64,000 bases of DNA, taken from the NCBI GenBank assembly GCA_001310715.1, contig BAXV01000006.1, positions 62,001-126,000 of the forward strand. Direction: 5' to 3'. Shown piece after piece: positions 44,105 through 53,013 of the stretch. The stretch is from Pseudovibrio sp. JCM 19062 (GTDB lineage: Bacteria; Pseudomonadota; Alphaproteobacteria; Rhizobiales; Stappiaceae). A program made the translations under genes and the position numbers. Under the pieces are notes generated by a model, which worked only from the letters and a program-made list of their open reading frames with translations, searched no databases and was not told the DNA's origin. Positions within the stretch are counted from its first letter, which is position 1; each line of letters begins with the position of its first letter.

Positions 44105-44863
44105 GCGTTAAAACTGAATGCGCAATGCCTGCGCGTCTTCGTCCATCTCCAAATCATAATGAACGCCGCGTTCCGGCTGTTGAGATGCTGATCCTGCATT
44201 ACACGGCGATGGAAAGTGCCGAGAAGGCGATCTCGTGGTTGTGTGATCCGCGTTCTGTAGTCTCCTGTCACTATCTAGTTGATGAGCAGGGCATGGTTAC
44301 GCAGATGGTGCCGGAAAGTCGGCGTGCCTGGCATGCCGGTGCTTCTCGATGGAAAGGGCTGGAGGATCTCAACTCCCGCAGTATCGGGATCGAGATTGCC
44401 AATGCAGGTGATCTGGACGAGGGGACAGAAGAGTATCCTGATGCGCAGATCGAAGCGGTGATCGCGTTGGCTAGGGACATTTGTGAGCGTCACAACATAG
44501 CGCCGAGTTGGTGCTTGGGCATTCGGACATTGCGCCGTCGCGTAAGAAGGACCGGGGCGTCACTTCCCTTGGGCGCGGTTGGCTGCTGCCGGTGTGGGGC
44601 ATTATATAGAGCCAGTGGACATCGATGCGTCCAGCTTCTTTCAGGAAGGCGATGAGGGGCAGCCGATTGAAGCCTTGCAGTCTCTGCTGGGGCTTTATGG
44701 GTACGATGTTTTGGTCAGCGGTGTGTTTGATGAGAAGACGAGACACGCTGTTGAGGCATTCCAGCGCCATTTTCGGCCTACAAAAGTTGATGGAATTGCC
44801 GATGCGCAGACTATTGCGACGCTGCATGGGCTGCTGAAGCAGCTAAAATCGATCAGTTCGTGA
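44101..44863 (+). CDS. AmpD-like N-acetylmuramoyl-L-alanine amidase with peptidoglycan-binding domain
   Basis: About 253 residues in three frames. The amidase_2 domain shows LILHYTA (zinc His near residue 33), GIEIANAG near residue 98 and, after a repair near 44510, VLGHSDIAPSRKKD with the second zinc His and the catalytic region. A second repair near 44565 (TTT read as TT) restores FPWARLAAAGVGHYIEP. A C-terminal helical peptidoglycan-binding domain follows (QSLLGLYGYDVLVSGVFDEKT). No signal peptide is seen, so it is probably the cytosolic enzyme that trims anhydromuropeptides in wall recycling. Coupled to the J-domain gene by an ATGA overlap. Confidence 0.88.
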
Positions 44864-45126
44864 TGGATATCATAGAAAAAAGCAGCGAAATAGGGTTTAG
44901 TACGTAGCTGAACTGTGGATTAATTACGTAGGGGAAGGTCTAGGTTCTGCTGAAAATTTTCCCAAGGTAAGGCCGATGTGTCCAGCATTGGCCATTTTTG
45001 TGTCACAAACTAAGGTTTACGCCACATTTTAAACATTAAAAATGTAACTTTTCGTGATTAAAACTGTCTGATTTTCGTCTCATCTTCCGCCGATAACATC
45101 CTTGCTCAAAACATGATTGCCAGGAA

Positions 45127-45624
45127 ATGAAGATGAACCTTACAAAAATAAAAAAATATCGTAGTAATTCCCGCCCTTGCTGCAAGCGTTATGCTTGGTG
45201 GTGTTGTTAATACCAGCGTTTTCTCGAATGAAGCTGAGGCAGCTACCAGTAAGAGCAATTACGTTAAGATGATTGAACAGAAAGCGAAGAAGCACGGTGT
45301 GCCGCACGCTATTGCAAAAGCGGTTGTTGAGATCGAAAGTAATTTCAATGCAAGTGCTCGTGGTCGTTCAGGTGAAGTCGGCTGATGCAGATCAAGCCAG
45401 CTACCGCTCGCGGAATGGGCTACAAAGGTTCAACTAAAGCGCTTTACAACCCGGAAAATAATATTGAATTCGGCATGCGATATCTGGCTGGTGCATATAA
45501 GCGCGCTGGTGGAGATCTGTGCGGTACCATTTTGCGATATAACGCTGGCCACTATGCCAAGCGTATGAATAAGAGAAGTGCCAGTTACTGTAAGCGCGTT
45601 AAGGATATCATGGGAAATAGCTAA
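45127..45624 (+). CDS. Exported lytic transglycosylase (SLT domain)
   Basis: About 166 residues in three frames. A run of seven A near 45145-45155 carries one A too many. With six, the N-terminus reads as a signal peptide (KIKNIVVIPALAASVMLGGVV) cleaved near AEAA. The SLT domain has the catalytic Glu in VVEIESNFN near residue 75, GEVG-LMQI, where one G is lost at 45381, and LRYNAGH. It is smaller than most family members but holds all core motifs. It would cleave peptidoglycan glycan strands in the periplasm. Ends 106 bases before a terminator. Confidence 0.85.
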
Positions 45625-45730
45625 ATGCAGCTTGCATAATTGAGGTGGAGCTGTTAAGTTCCTATTCAAAGTTACCTAGAGTTTTATGAATGTCTGACCT
45701 CTGGTCAGTCTGTCTGCAAGGACCTAAGCA

Positions 45731-45765
45731 GGTGGTTGATCGGGCAAAATCAACCACCCTTTTTG
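45731..45765 (+). terminator. Intrinsic terminator
   Basis: A 10-bp stem GGTGGTTGAT / ATCAACCACC with a loop of about 8 bases, followed by C and five T, downstream of the lytic transglycosylase gene. Confidence 0.92.
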
Positions 45766-45792
45766 TTAAAATTTTAGCTAAACCCCCGAAAA

Positions 45793-46490
45793 TTATGCGA
45801 ACTTTCGAATGGCGTTTGCTGGTGAGGCAGGTACTTCTACGCCCTTCACGATCTTTCCATCATCAATTGGCTGCCCGAGTGAGGTGGTTACCGGAATAAC
45901 ACCAGCCCAATGCGGAAGGCGTAATCCTCCTCATCATCCACTGGTGCACCCTGACGGATTTTTGCAGCCGCATGGTCGATCTCGATAGCAATGACGCCCG
46001 TTGATTTCTGTTCTTTCTCGGTCATCGGGCGAACTTCATCCCACCGACCAGGCAGAAGGTGTTCAGTGATTGCCTTTAAGGCATCCCATGCTTCCTGATG
46101 CTGCGTGACGAGACGGGCGGTCCCGTGAATGATTGCGGTTCTGTAGTTGACGGAGTGGTGGAATGCGGATCTTGCTGCAACGATGCCGTCAATATGTGTA
46201 AAGGTGAGACAGACTTGGGAGTCCTTGCTCATTTTCTTCACGATGCGAGCGGCTTTGGCACCGTGAATGTAGATGGTGCGGTCTACAACGGCAAAAGCCA
46301 TAGGAATGACGATCGGGCGGTCATCGTCCATGAACCCAACATGGACAACAAGGGAGCTTTCCAGAATCGGGAGAATTGTTTCCCAATCATAGTCAGCACG
46401 TAGACCATTTCTGACGCGTGCATATTTAGGTGGATTGGTGCCACTGGTCCTTGTGTCTGGCGTGGCTTCAACTATCATTTCTGCTGTCAT
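45793..46490 (-). CDS. Pyridoxamine 5'-phosphate oxidase-related FMN protein
   Basis: About 232 residues in two frames. The split-barrel shows LVVHVGFMDDDRPIVIPMAF near residue 48, IYIHGAKAARIV, CLTFTHIDG and the HSVNYRTAIIHG strand, typical of the pyridoxamine phosphate oxidase-like, NimA-related group. The frame breaks near 45915. Restored, it ends with PHWAGVIPVTTSLGQP and a final tail to a stop at 45793, which is the usual family ending. It is divergent from a PdxR/MocR-type regulator, an arrangement frequently seen for this pair, so its expression is probably linked to vitamin B6 status. Confidence 0.85.
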
Positions 46491-46729
46491 CGTCTTAACC
46501 GTTTCTGGTCCCCGGTTTTGAGCATTATCGGCAATAAGAGACCAGTTGGCCCGGTAAGTGGTTGGAGTTTATACTCCGATCGCCTGCCGGGTTTCTTTGT
46601 TGCAGTTGAGCCTCTTCTCTTCTTAGCGGCGAAGAAGCGTTGTGTTGATCTGTATTTTCTGCAAAACTGGTTCTATTGATAGATCCGCTTGTTCTAATTT
46701 TGGGGTGCCAGTTGTTTGGGTATGTTGTG
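46491..46729. promoter_or_regulatory. Divergent promoter region shared by PNPOx-like and PdxR-type genes
   Basis: A 239-base spacer between two divergent genes. The regulator is expected to bind here. I could not pick out a convincing direct repeat or promoter hexamers. Confidence 0.4.
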
Positions 46730-48141
46730 ATGATTGATCGGGAGGTCAGCACACCGCTGTCGAGCCAGATTTATCAGCAGTATCGGGATGCGATTTTGAA
46801 GCGACGTATTCCGGAGGGAGAGCGGTTGCCCAGTTCACGGCAGCTGGCCGTTAGTCTTTCGGTCTCCCGCAACACGGTCAACACGGCCTATGATTTGCTG
46901 CGTTCGGAAGGCTTGGTGGACGTTCGCTCTGGTGCGCGGCCTGAAGTGGTTGGTCTGCCGGAGGTGGAAGGGGCTGCCAATGAGGGGGCTGAGCGGGCTG
47001 CGGCACCGCCGCTGTCCTCACGGGGCAAGCGCTTTGCTGTTAATCATCGATATAGCAGCCCCTCTGGCGCGGGGTTTCCATGCAGCCGGGGGAACCATCC
47101 CGTGCCTTGTTCCCGAAGGAGCAATGGGCGCGTAGTCTGCGCCGTGCTGCACGACTGCTGAATGGTGGTGCGCTTAGCTATGAACATACCTCTGGTTTGC
47201 CTGAGTTACAGCGCGTTCTGGCGCAATATCTGGCGCAGGAGCGTGGGGTTGTTTGTTCTCCGGAGCAGGTTCTGGCGTTTCCGACTACGCAATCGGCACT
47301 CTCGCTCATGACGCAGTGTTTCTCTGAGGAAGGGGATGTGGCCCTGCTTGAGGAACCGGGGTATCTAGCGCGCGAACTGCCTTTGTTTCTGCGGGGTTGC
47401 GTGTGCAGCCGCTCACGGAGATTGATGAGGTTGAGCAGGCTCCTTGATTTATGTGACACCCTCGCACCAATACCCGACGGGGACGCGTATGGAGATGGGT
47501 GAGCGTTTGATGCTGCTCAGACAAGCTCATTTGAGGGGGGCGATGATCCTTGAGGATGATTATGACAGCGAGTTCTTGTTTGAGGGCCGACCGATTGCAG
47601 CGCTTCAGGGCTGAGTGACCAGCACTCGGTGATTTATATTGGCACCTCTGCAAAGTCGCTTATGCCGGGTATCCGACTTGCTTATGCAGTTGTCCCAAAA
47701 GAACATGTCGACGGGTTGCAGCAGGCGCAAAGGGCATCCGGTGCTTTGGCGAATGTGCATGTGCAGTTGGCTTTTGCTGACTTTATCGAGAGCGGACACT
47801 TTCGGGCGCATCTGAACAAGATCCGCAGTGCGTATCACGAAAATGGTGCTGCGTTGTGCCAACTGATCGGGGAGCGTTTTGGCAATCAGGTGGGGGTGTC
47901 CATGCCCACGGGAGGCTTGCAAACCTGCCTTTATCTGCCGGAGACATGCAATGATGTTGCGGTTGCCGATCATCTGAACCAGCGTGGCTTCGGGGTCAAT
48001 CCGCTTTCGGTGTTTTACCTGCGTAGCCCGAAGAGAGGTCTTGTTGTCGGGTTTGCCGAGGCCGATGAGAAACTGAGGAACGGGTTTGGTCAAGCGCTTG
48101 AGCAGGCGTTGGAAATAGCTGGAGATGGTGCGCAAGCTTAA
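46730..48141 (+). CDS. MocR/PdxR-type GntR regulator with aminotransferase domain
   Basis: About 470 residues spread over four frames. The GntR winged helix reads STPLSSQIYQQYRDAIL then ERLPSSRQLAVSLSVSRNTV. The rest is a fold type I aminotransferase domain: ARLLNGGALSYEHTSGLPELQ, EEPGYLARELPL, ILEDDYDSEF, and the PLP-binding Lys in IYIGTSAKSLMPGIRLAY. PdxR proteins bind PLP and control B6 synthesis genes. The linked target here looks to be the divergent PNPOx-like gene. Breaks lie near 47070, 47400-47450 and 47610. The Met of MIDREVS is the chosen start; the open frame upstream is not family-like. Confidence 0.87.
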
Positions 48142-48185
48142 ATCTTTGCTTGACGTTTATCCTTTGGCTCCGTAGTTCAGGTGCA

Positions 48186-48577
48186 CCAGTCGGCCGGACG
48201 GTTGCTGCTGCAAGTGCCGAAAGGCCGTAGTGGAGGAAAGTCCGGGCTCCATGGAGACACGGTGCCGGATAACGTCCGGCGAGGGTGACCTTAGGGAAAG
48301 TGCCACAGAAAGCAAACCGCCAGTGCACGCATTGGTAAGGGTGAAAGGGTGGAGTAAGAGCCCACCGCGTTTTTGGCAACAAAAACGGCATGGTAAACCC
48401 CACCGGGAGCAAGACCGAATAGGGGCGGCGCGGAAGTTTACTTCCAGTCCTGTCTTCAGACCTGACCGCCCGGGTTGGTCGCTAGAGGTGTCCAGTAATG
48501 GGCATCCCAGATGAATTGCCGTCACGTACAGGCGTAAAACCCTGTGCCTTACAAAACCCGGCTTACAGGCCGACTGG
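48186..48577 (+). ncRNA. rnpB: RNase P RNA (class A)
   Basis: Catalytic RNA that matures tRNA 5' ends. Its ends pair as CCAGTCGGCC (48186) and GGCCGACTGG (48568). The hallmark GAGGAAAGTCCGGGCTCC segment is at 48233-48250, followed by a CCTTAGGGAAAGTGCCACAG segment (CR II/III), GGTAAACCCCACCGGGAGCAAGACC near 48391, and a 3' CTTACAGGCC. Total length about 390 bases fits the alphaproteobacterial type. This is one of the safest calls in the window. Confidence 0.97.
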
Positions 48578-48702
48578 TACTTATCCTCGCTTAATGTAAA
48601 CGCAGCGCAATTATACGATTGTGCCTGCTTGTTTGTGCTGGCTCCATCTTGAAACTTTGCATTGCATCATACAGATAGGAGGTAACTGCAAGGAGGACTT
48701 CG

Positions 48703-49943
48703 ATGAGAACAGAATTTGATAAGGAACTGGAAGAGCGCCTCGTTCGTTATGCTGCGATTGATACGCAGAGTGATGAGACGTGCCGGATTCCCCAAGCACT
48801 CAGATCCAGCTTAACCTGCAAAAGGTGTTGCAAGCTGAATTGGTGGAAATGGGTGCCAGTGACGTTCAGCTGACCGATTATGGTGTTGTCCTTGCGACCA
48901 TTCCGGCAACGGTTGAAACCAATGCGCCTGTGATTGGCTTGCTTGCGCATGTGGATACGGCGCCTGCCTACCATGCCGAAGGTGTGAAGCCGCGTGTTCA
49001 CCATGACTATGATGGTTCGGTGATTTCCTTCCCCGATGCCGCCGAGTTGTCACTGTCTCCTGAAACTCCCGTTATCTGGGGGAGAAGATTGGCGATGACA
49101 TCATCACCGCGAGCGGGACCACGTTATTGGGTGCGGATGATAAGGCTGGTGTTTCGATCATCATGTCTCTTGCACATCATCTGCTGGCGAACCCTCAGAT
49201 CTCGCACGGCACACTGCGCATTGCGTTTACGCCGGATGAAGAGATTGGCCGTGGTGTTCATGACAGATTGCCAGGTGATCTGGGTGCCGATTTTGCCTAC
49301 ACGTTGGATGGCGGTAAAGCTGGTGAGCTGAACTACGAGAACTTCTGCGCTGATGGTGCGACTGTGAAGATCACCGGTGTTTCAGTTCATCCGGGGTATG
49401 CAAAGGATAAGCTGGTCAATGCGCTGCATCTGGCGGGCAAGATCATCACCATGCTGCCGCAAGCGACGATGACACCCGAGACCACCGATGGTCGGGACGG
49501 ATTTATCTTCATTGCGGATATGCAGGGAACGGCTGCTGAAGCAGAGCTGCATTTTGTTCTGCGCGACTTTGAGCTGGAAGGTCTTGAGGCAAAAGCAGAT
49601 CTGCTGGAGCAGGTGTGTGCTGCAGTTCAGGCTAGTGAGCCGCGTGCTTCCATCACCTGCGAGGTCAGAGAGCAGTACCGCAATATGCACCACTGGCTGC
49701 GTAATGATATGAAGCCGGTTGATCTGGTGAAGGCTGCCTATGAAGATGTTGGCTTGACCGTATCCTCCAAGCCAATTCGTGGCGGGACCGATGGTGCTTT
49801 GCTCACCGGCAAGGGAGTTTCCTGCCCGAACATCTTCACCGGCATGCAGGAAATTCATGGTCCGCTTGAGTGGATCAGCGTGCAGGATATGCACTTGCGA
49901 TGCAGGTGTGCCTGAAGCTTGTTGAGCGTGCTGCAAAGTAAGC
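48703..49943 (+). CDS. pepT: Peptidase T (tripeptide aminopeptidase)
   Basis: An M20-family zinc peptidase of about 413 residues that removes the N-terminal residue from tripeptides in the cytosol. Zinc and catalytic motifs are LLAHVDTAP near 48940, TTLLGADDKAG near 49125, TPDEEIGRG near 49230 and the C-terminal IRGGTDGALL followed by FTGMQEIHGPLEW. AAGGAGG lies six bases before the ATG. The frame breaks near 48780, near 49075 (repaired as EKIGDDIITASGTTLLG) and near 49895, after which it ends MQVCLKLVERAAK. Repaired length and motifs all fit the family. Confidence 0.93.
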
Positions 49944-49981
49944 GCGTCTGATAATTACGAAGAAGTGCATGGAACCGCTGG

Positions 49982-50401
49982 CTATTTAGTCGGCGGTTTT
50001 CTCTTCGCTGGTTTGCGTTTGCCTGTTGTCTTGAGTAGGTGCTGGAAGGAGGGGCACTCCATGTGGCTGGGCGCGGGGCAGTCGGCAACGTGACGGAGGG
50101 CGTCGCGCAGGGTGGCGAGTTCCTTGATTTGTTGATCAATCAGATCAGCGCGCTCTCGGATCTGGTCTCGCGGGATTTGAAGCTGGCCTTCTTCGGAGAA
50201 CATTCCGGTAATTTCGGTGAGGGAGAAACCGCCGGTTTTAGCCAGTGTTATGAGGGCTAGTCGGGTCAGTATCTGAGGTTCGTACTGGCGTCTGAGGCCG
50301 TGGCGGGAGGCCGATTGAATGAGCCAACCTCCTCATAGTACCTGAGTGTGGAGCTTTATGCCTGAACGTTCAGTGATCTCGCCAATATCCAGCAGCTTCA
50401 T
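49982..50401 (-). CDS. MerR-family transcriptional regulator
   Basis: About 140 residues. The N-terminus MKLLDIGEITERSGIK begins the MerR winged helix. Two base changes near 50315-50360 restore LRYYEEVGLIQSASRHGLRRQY, the second part of that domain. The remainder (LTRLALITLAKTGGFSLTEITGMF) and the long coiled helix with RERADLIDQQIKELATLRDAL are typical. The end has CPAPSHMECP, two cysteines and a His that could bind a metal or thiol-reactive compound. It lacks the four-cysteine cluster of SoxR. Its own promoter carries a MerR-type inverted repeat. Confidence 0.82.
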
Positions 50402-50409
50402 ACTTAACC

Positions 50410-50423
50410 TCAAGTTGACTTGA
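50410..50423. promoter_or_regulatory. Inverted repeat before the MerR gene
   Basis: TCAAGT and ACTTGA are separated by two bases, within a longer CCTCAAGT-like context close to operators of MerR/SoxR family proteins. It lies nine bases upstream of the minus-strand ATG, so it overlaps the start of the leftward transcript and fits autoregulation. Confidence 0.55.
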
Positions 50424-50965
50424 AGTTGCATCGTGCTTGCAATAGGGAAATTTTACAAGGGAATACTAAGGTGAAGCAGGTGTTGGAAGCGCAGAACTAG
50501 CAGATCCAGCGAGGCGCTAGGGCGCTTGCTCTTGTTTGATGGCGGCCACAGGCTTGTGCGCTAAAACTTTCCCGCTGCAACCTGACGCCGTATCCGGGCT
50601 GTCCTTGGTGCTGACAGTTGTTGTCTGGTTCATCCATAGGCTGAATGCGTTGATCTGGGAAGGTCACGGGTATTCATGGGAAATTGCCCCACCGCTAGGT
50701 GGTAGCTCATGGGATCGCATGGCCCAGGGCGGGAATGCGGGGTGCTGAGCGTATTCGAGATGTTAAAAATACCTAGCGTAATTTCGTCTAATTCTTTCTT
50801 ATAGTTTTGCAAAAACTGTGAGTACTTATGGTTGTGGCTGTATTTTATACGCGTGTAACCCGCAGAAATCCCTGCGTAAACTCTTATCAATACTTCATTT
50901 ACCATAGTTGGTGATAACTATCAGATGTTAAGGGGCATTCTTTTCCGTTTGAGCCTGTGGGTTCA
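50424..50965. other. Spacer without a supported gene
   Basis: About 540 bases between the MerR promoter and the dcw promoter. A 70-codon frame at 50536-50748 has one hydrophobic segment but no clear ribosome site and no family match. No RNA gene or terminator is recognised. Confidence 0.45.
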
Positions 50966-50997
50966 TTGACGTCCCATGCTATCCCATGGTATCCCAT
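50966..50997 (+). promoter_or_regulatory. mraZ promoter with three TCCCAT repeats
   Basis: A TTGACG -35-like hexamer at 50966 is followed at once by three TCCCAT copies starting at 50972, 50982 and 50992. Read on the other strand these are TGGGA separated by 5 bases, the spacing known for MraZ binding boxes (TGGGN-N5 repeats). They span the expected -35 to -10 region, which suits repression of the dcw operon by its first product. The gene starts 140 bases downstream. Confidence 0.8.
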
Positions 50998-51136
50998 AGA
51001 CTGCCGGGGAATTCCGGTTTGTACTTCTGTAATCTTGTTGTTTTGCCTGATTTGAGCGCTGACTTTCCAAGGGGTGGGGAGTTGTTTGAGCTGCCGGTGA
51101 CAGATCACGAAGATCTGGTTCATTAAGAGGGGACCA

Positions 51137-51607
51137 ATGGCTGGTTTTGTTTCGCACTTCACCAATCGGGTGGATGCAAAGGGTCGTGTATCGATCCCTG
51201 CGCCCTTCCGTGCGGCGTTGGCGAAGGACGGCTTTGAAGGTCTTTACTGTTTTCCATCTCCTTTTCAGGAGGCGGTTGATGCAGGTGGCTTCGGACTTAC
51301 AGCTGAAATCCAGAAACGACTAGATGCGTTTTCGACGCTTTCCATGGAGTACGATGCTCTGTCTACGGCGCTTTATGGTGCCAGTGAAACCCTGAAGATT
51401 GATCGGGATGGCCGGATTGTTCTGTCTGAGATGATCCGGAACCACACTGGTATTGACGGTGAAGTCACGTTTGTTGGGCAAGGGTTTAAGTTTCAGATTT
51501 GGGAACCTACAAGGTTCGCCAAGCACCGCGACGAGGCCATGAAGCGGGCGCTTGCAGTATTGTCTTCCGGCGGTGCGCCGGGGACAACAGCCGGAGGGGC
51601 ACTATGA
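51137..51607 (+). CDS. mraZ: Transcriptional regulator MraZ
   Basis: A 156-residue protein and the first gene of the division and cell wall cluster. It consists of two AbrB-like repeats, each with a DxxGR motif: RVDAKGRVSIPAPFR near residue 12 and KIDRDGRIVLSEMIR near residue 85. MraZ forms rings and binds TGGGN repeats in its own promoter, and such repeats are present upstream here. AGAGGGG precedes the ATG. The stop overlaps the rsmH start (ATGATGA). The frame is intact. Confidence 0.95.
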   Translation: MAGFVSHFTNRVDAKGRVSIPAPFRAALAKDGFEGLYCFPSPFQEAVDAGGFGLTAEIQKRLDAFSTLSMEYDALSTALYGASETLKIDRDGRIVLSEMIRNHTGIDGEVTFVGQGFKFQIWEPTRFAKHRDEAMKRALAVLSSGGAPGTTAGGAL

Positions 51608-52644
51608 TGACGGGCGGCGACGGAGACAAATCCGGTATCGCTGGCGGACCAGCGCGTCACATTCCAGTCCTTCTGGAACGGGTGCGGGAGGCAATGGCCC
51701 CCGCGCCGGGTGATGTGATTATTGACGGCACGTTTGGTGCCGGTGGTTACTCCAGAGCTTTTCTTGAAGCCGGAGCCAGTGTGATTGGTGTTGACCGGGA
51801 TCCTGATGCGATCCGTGATGGTCGCGCTTTGGAACAGACGTCCGATGGGCGTTTGCAGCTGGTTCATGGGCAGTTTGTTGATCTTGATGATCATGCGCGG
51901 GCGCTTGGTCATGATGCGGTCGATGGCGTGGTGATGGATCTTGGCGTTTCGTCCATGCAGCTGGATCAGGCCGAGCGAGGGTTCTCGTTCCGTTTTGACG
52001 GGCCGCTTGATATGCGCATGGAGCAGGATGGGCCAAGTGCTGCGGATGTGGTGAACACCATGGAGCGCAAGGATCTGACACGCATTATTGGAATGCTTGG
52101 TGAGGAAAAGCGTGCTTCAAGCGTATCACATGCCATTTGTCAGGCACGTGAAGAGAAACCTTTCGAAACGACGCTTGAGCTTGCTCGCGTCATTGAGAAG
52201 GTGGTGAAGCGCAATCCAAAGAAAGCCAGCATTCATCCGGCAACGCGAACATTCCAAGCGCTGCGGATCTACGTGAATGGTGAATTGCATCAGGCGGCTG
52301 GTGCATTGGCGGCGGCTGAGCGGATTTTGCGTCCGGGCGGGCGGCTGGTTGTTGTGACGTTCCATAGTCTGGAGGACCGTATTGTTAAGCGGTTCCTTGC
52401 GGATCGTTGCAAAACACGTGGTGGCGGTTCACGCCACATGCCGGAGGTGGATATTCCGCCTCCAACTTTTGAATTTATCGTGAAGGGCAATCAGGATGCC
52501 AGCGTGGAGGAGATTTCTGACAATCCTCGCGCACGGTCTGCTCGTTTGAGAGCGGGGCGGCGGCTGGATGCGCCTGCACGGCCATTAGATATTCATGCTG
52601 CAGGCGTTCCGCGTCTTGCTTCATTCCATGGACTCGGAGGCTAG
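51604..52644 (+). CDS. rsmH: 16S rRNA (cytosine1402-N4)-methyltransferase RsmH
   Basis: A 346-residue SAM-dependent enzyme (formerly MraW) that methylates C1402 in the ribosomal decoding centre. Motifs are HIPVLLERV near residue 20, DGTFGAGGYSRAFLE, VIGVDRDPDAI, MDLGVSSMQLDQAERGFSF, and near the end LVVVTFHSLEDRIVKRF. The length is normal and the frame intact. Translation is coupled to mraZ by overlapping start and stop, and ftsL follows after three bases. Confidence 0.96.
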   Translation: MMTGGDGDKSGIAGGPARHIPVLLERVREAMAPAPGDVIIDGTFGAGGYSRAFLEAGASVIGVDRDPDAIRDGRALEQTSDGRLQLVHGQFVDLDDHARALGHDAVDGVVMDLGVSSMQLDQAERGFSFRFDGPLDMRMEQDGPSAADVVNTMERKDLTRIIGMLGEEKRASSVSHAICQAREEKPFETTLELARVIEKVVKRNPKKASIHPATRTFQALRIYVNGELHQAAGALAAAERILRPGGRLVVVTFHSLEDRIVKRFLADRCKTRGGGSRHMPEVDIPPPTFEFIVKGNQDASVEEISDNPRARSARLRAGRRLDAPARPLDIHAAGVPRLASFHGLGG

Positions 52645-52647
52645 GCT

Positions 52648-53001
52648 ATGCTGCGCTTCGTTAATCTGTTCTTTATTGTAGCGGTGGTTATTGGTGCCGC
52701 GCTTGTTTACGACATCAAAATGTCTAACGAGAACCTTGCCGATCAGGTGCGTCAGCTTTCAGCCGAGATTGCCAAGGAAAAGGATGAGATCCGTTACTAC
52801 AAAGCCCAGTGGAGTGTGCTTAATCAGCCGGGGCGGTTGCAGGGTATTGTTGATCGTTACAACGATATTCTGAAGCTGGAGCCGCTGCGTGCGGAGCAGA
52901 TCACGACACTGAAGGCCTTGCCGGTTAAGCCAGTTCTGATGGAGCCAGTTTCTGCTGATGCGATGAGCGGTTACGCCAGTCGCGTTACATCCGTACAATA
53001 G
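52648..53001 (+). CDS. ftsL: Cell division protein FtsL
   Basis: A 117-residue bitopic protein with a short cytoplasmic head, one membrane helix (NLFFIVAVVIGAALVYDI) and a periplasmic coiled coil (ENLADQVRQLSAEIAKEKDEI). It has the typical AQWSVLNQPGRL segment near residue 53 and an LEPL element. FtsL forms a complex with FtsB and FtsQ that activates septal wall synthesis. Its place between rsmH and ftsI is standard. The frame is intact. Confidence 0.93.
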   Translation: MLRFVNLFFIVAVVIGAALVYDIKMSNENLADQVRQLSAEIAKEKDEIRYYKAQWSVLNQPGRLQGIVDRYNDILKLEPLRAEQITTLKALPVKPVLMEPVSADAMSGYASRVTSVQ

Positions 53002-53013
53002 GGGGAGGTGTTC

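Noticed and set aside
48157..48525. Open frames on both strands across 48.2-48.5 kb
   Set aside because: They lie within RNase P RNA, whose conserved segments are all present.
50536..50748. 70-codon frame with one hydrophobic segment before mraZ
   Set aside because: No convincing start signal or family resemblance; the composition fits chance.
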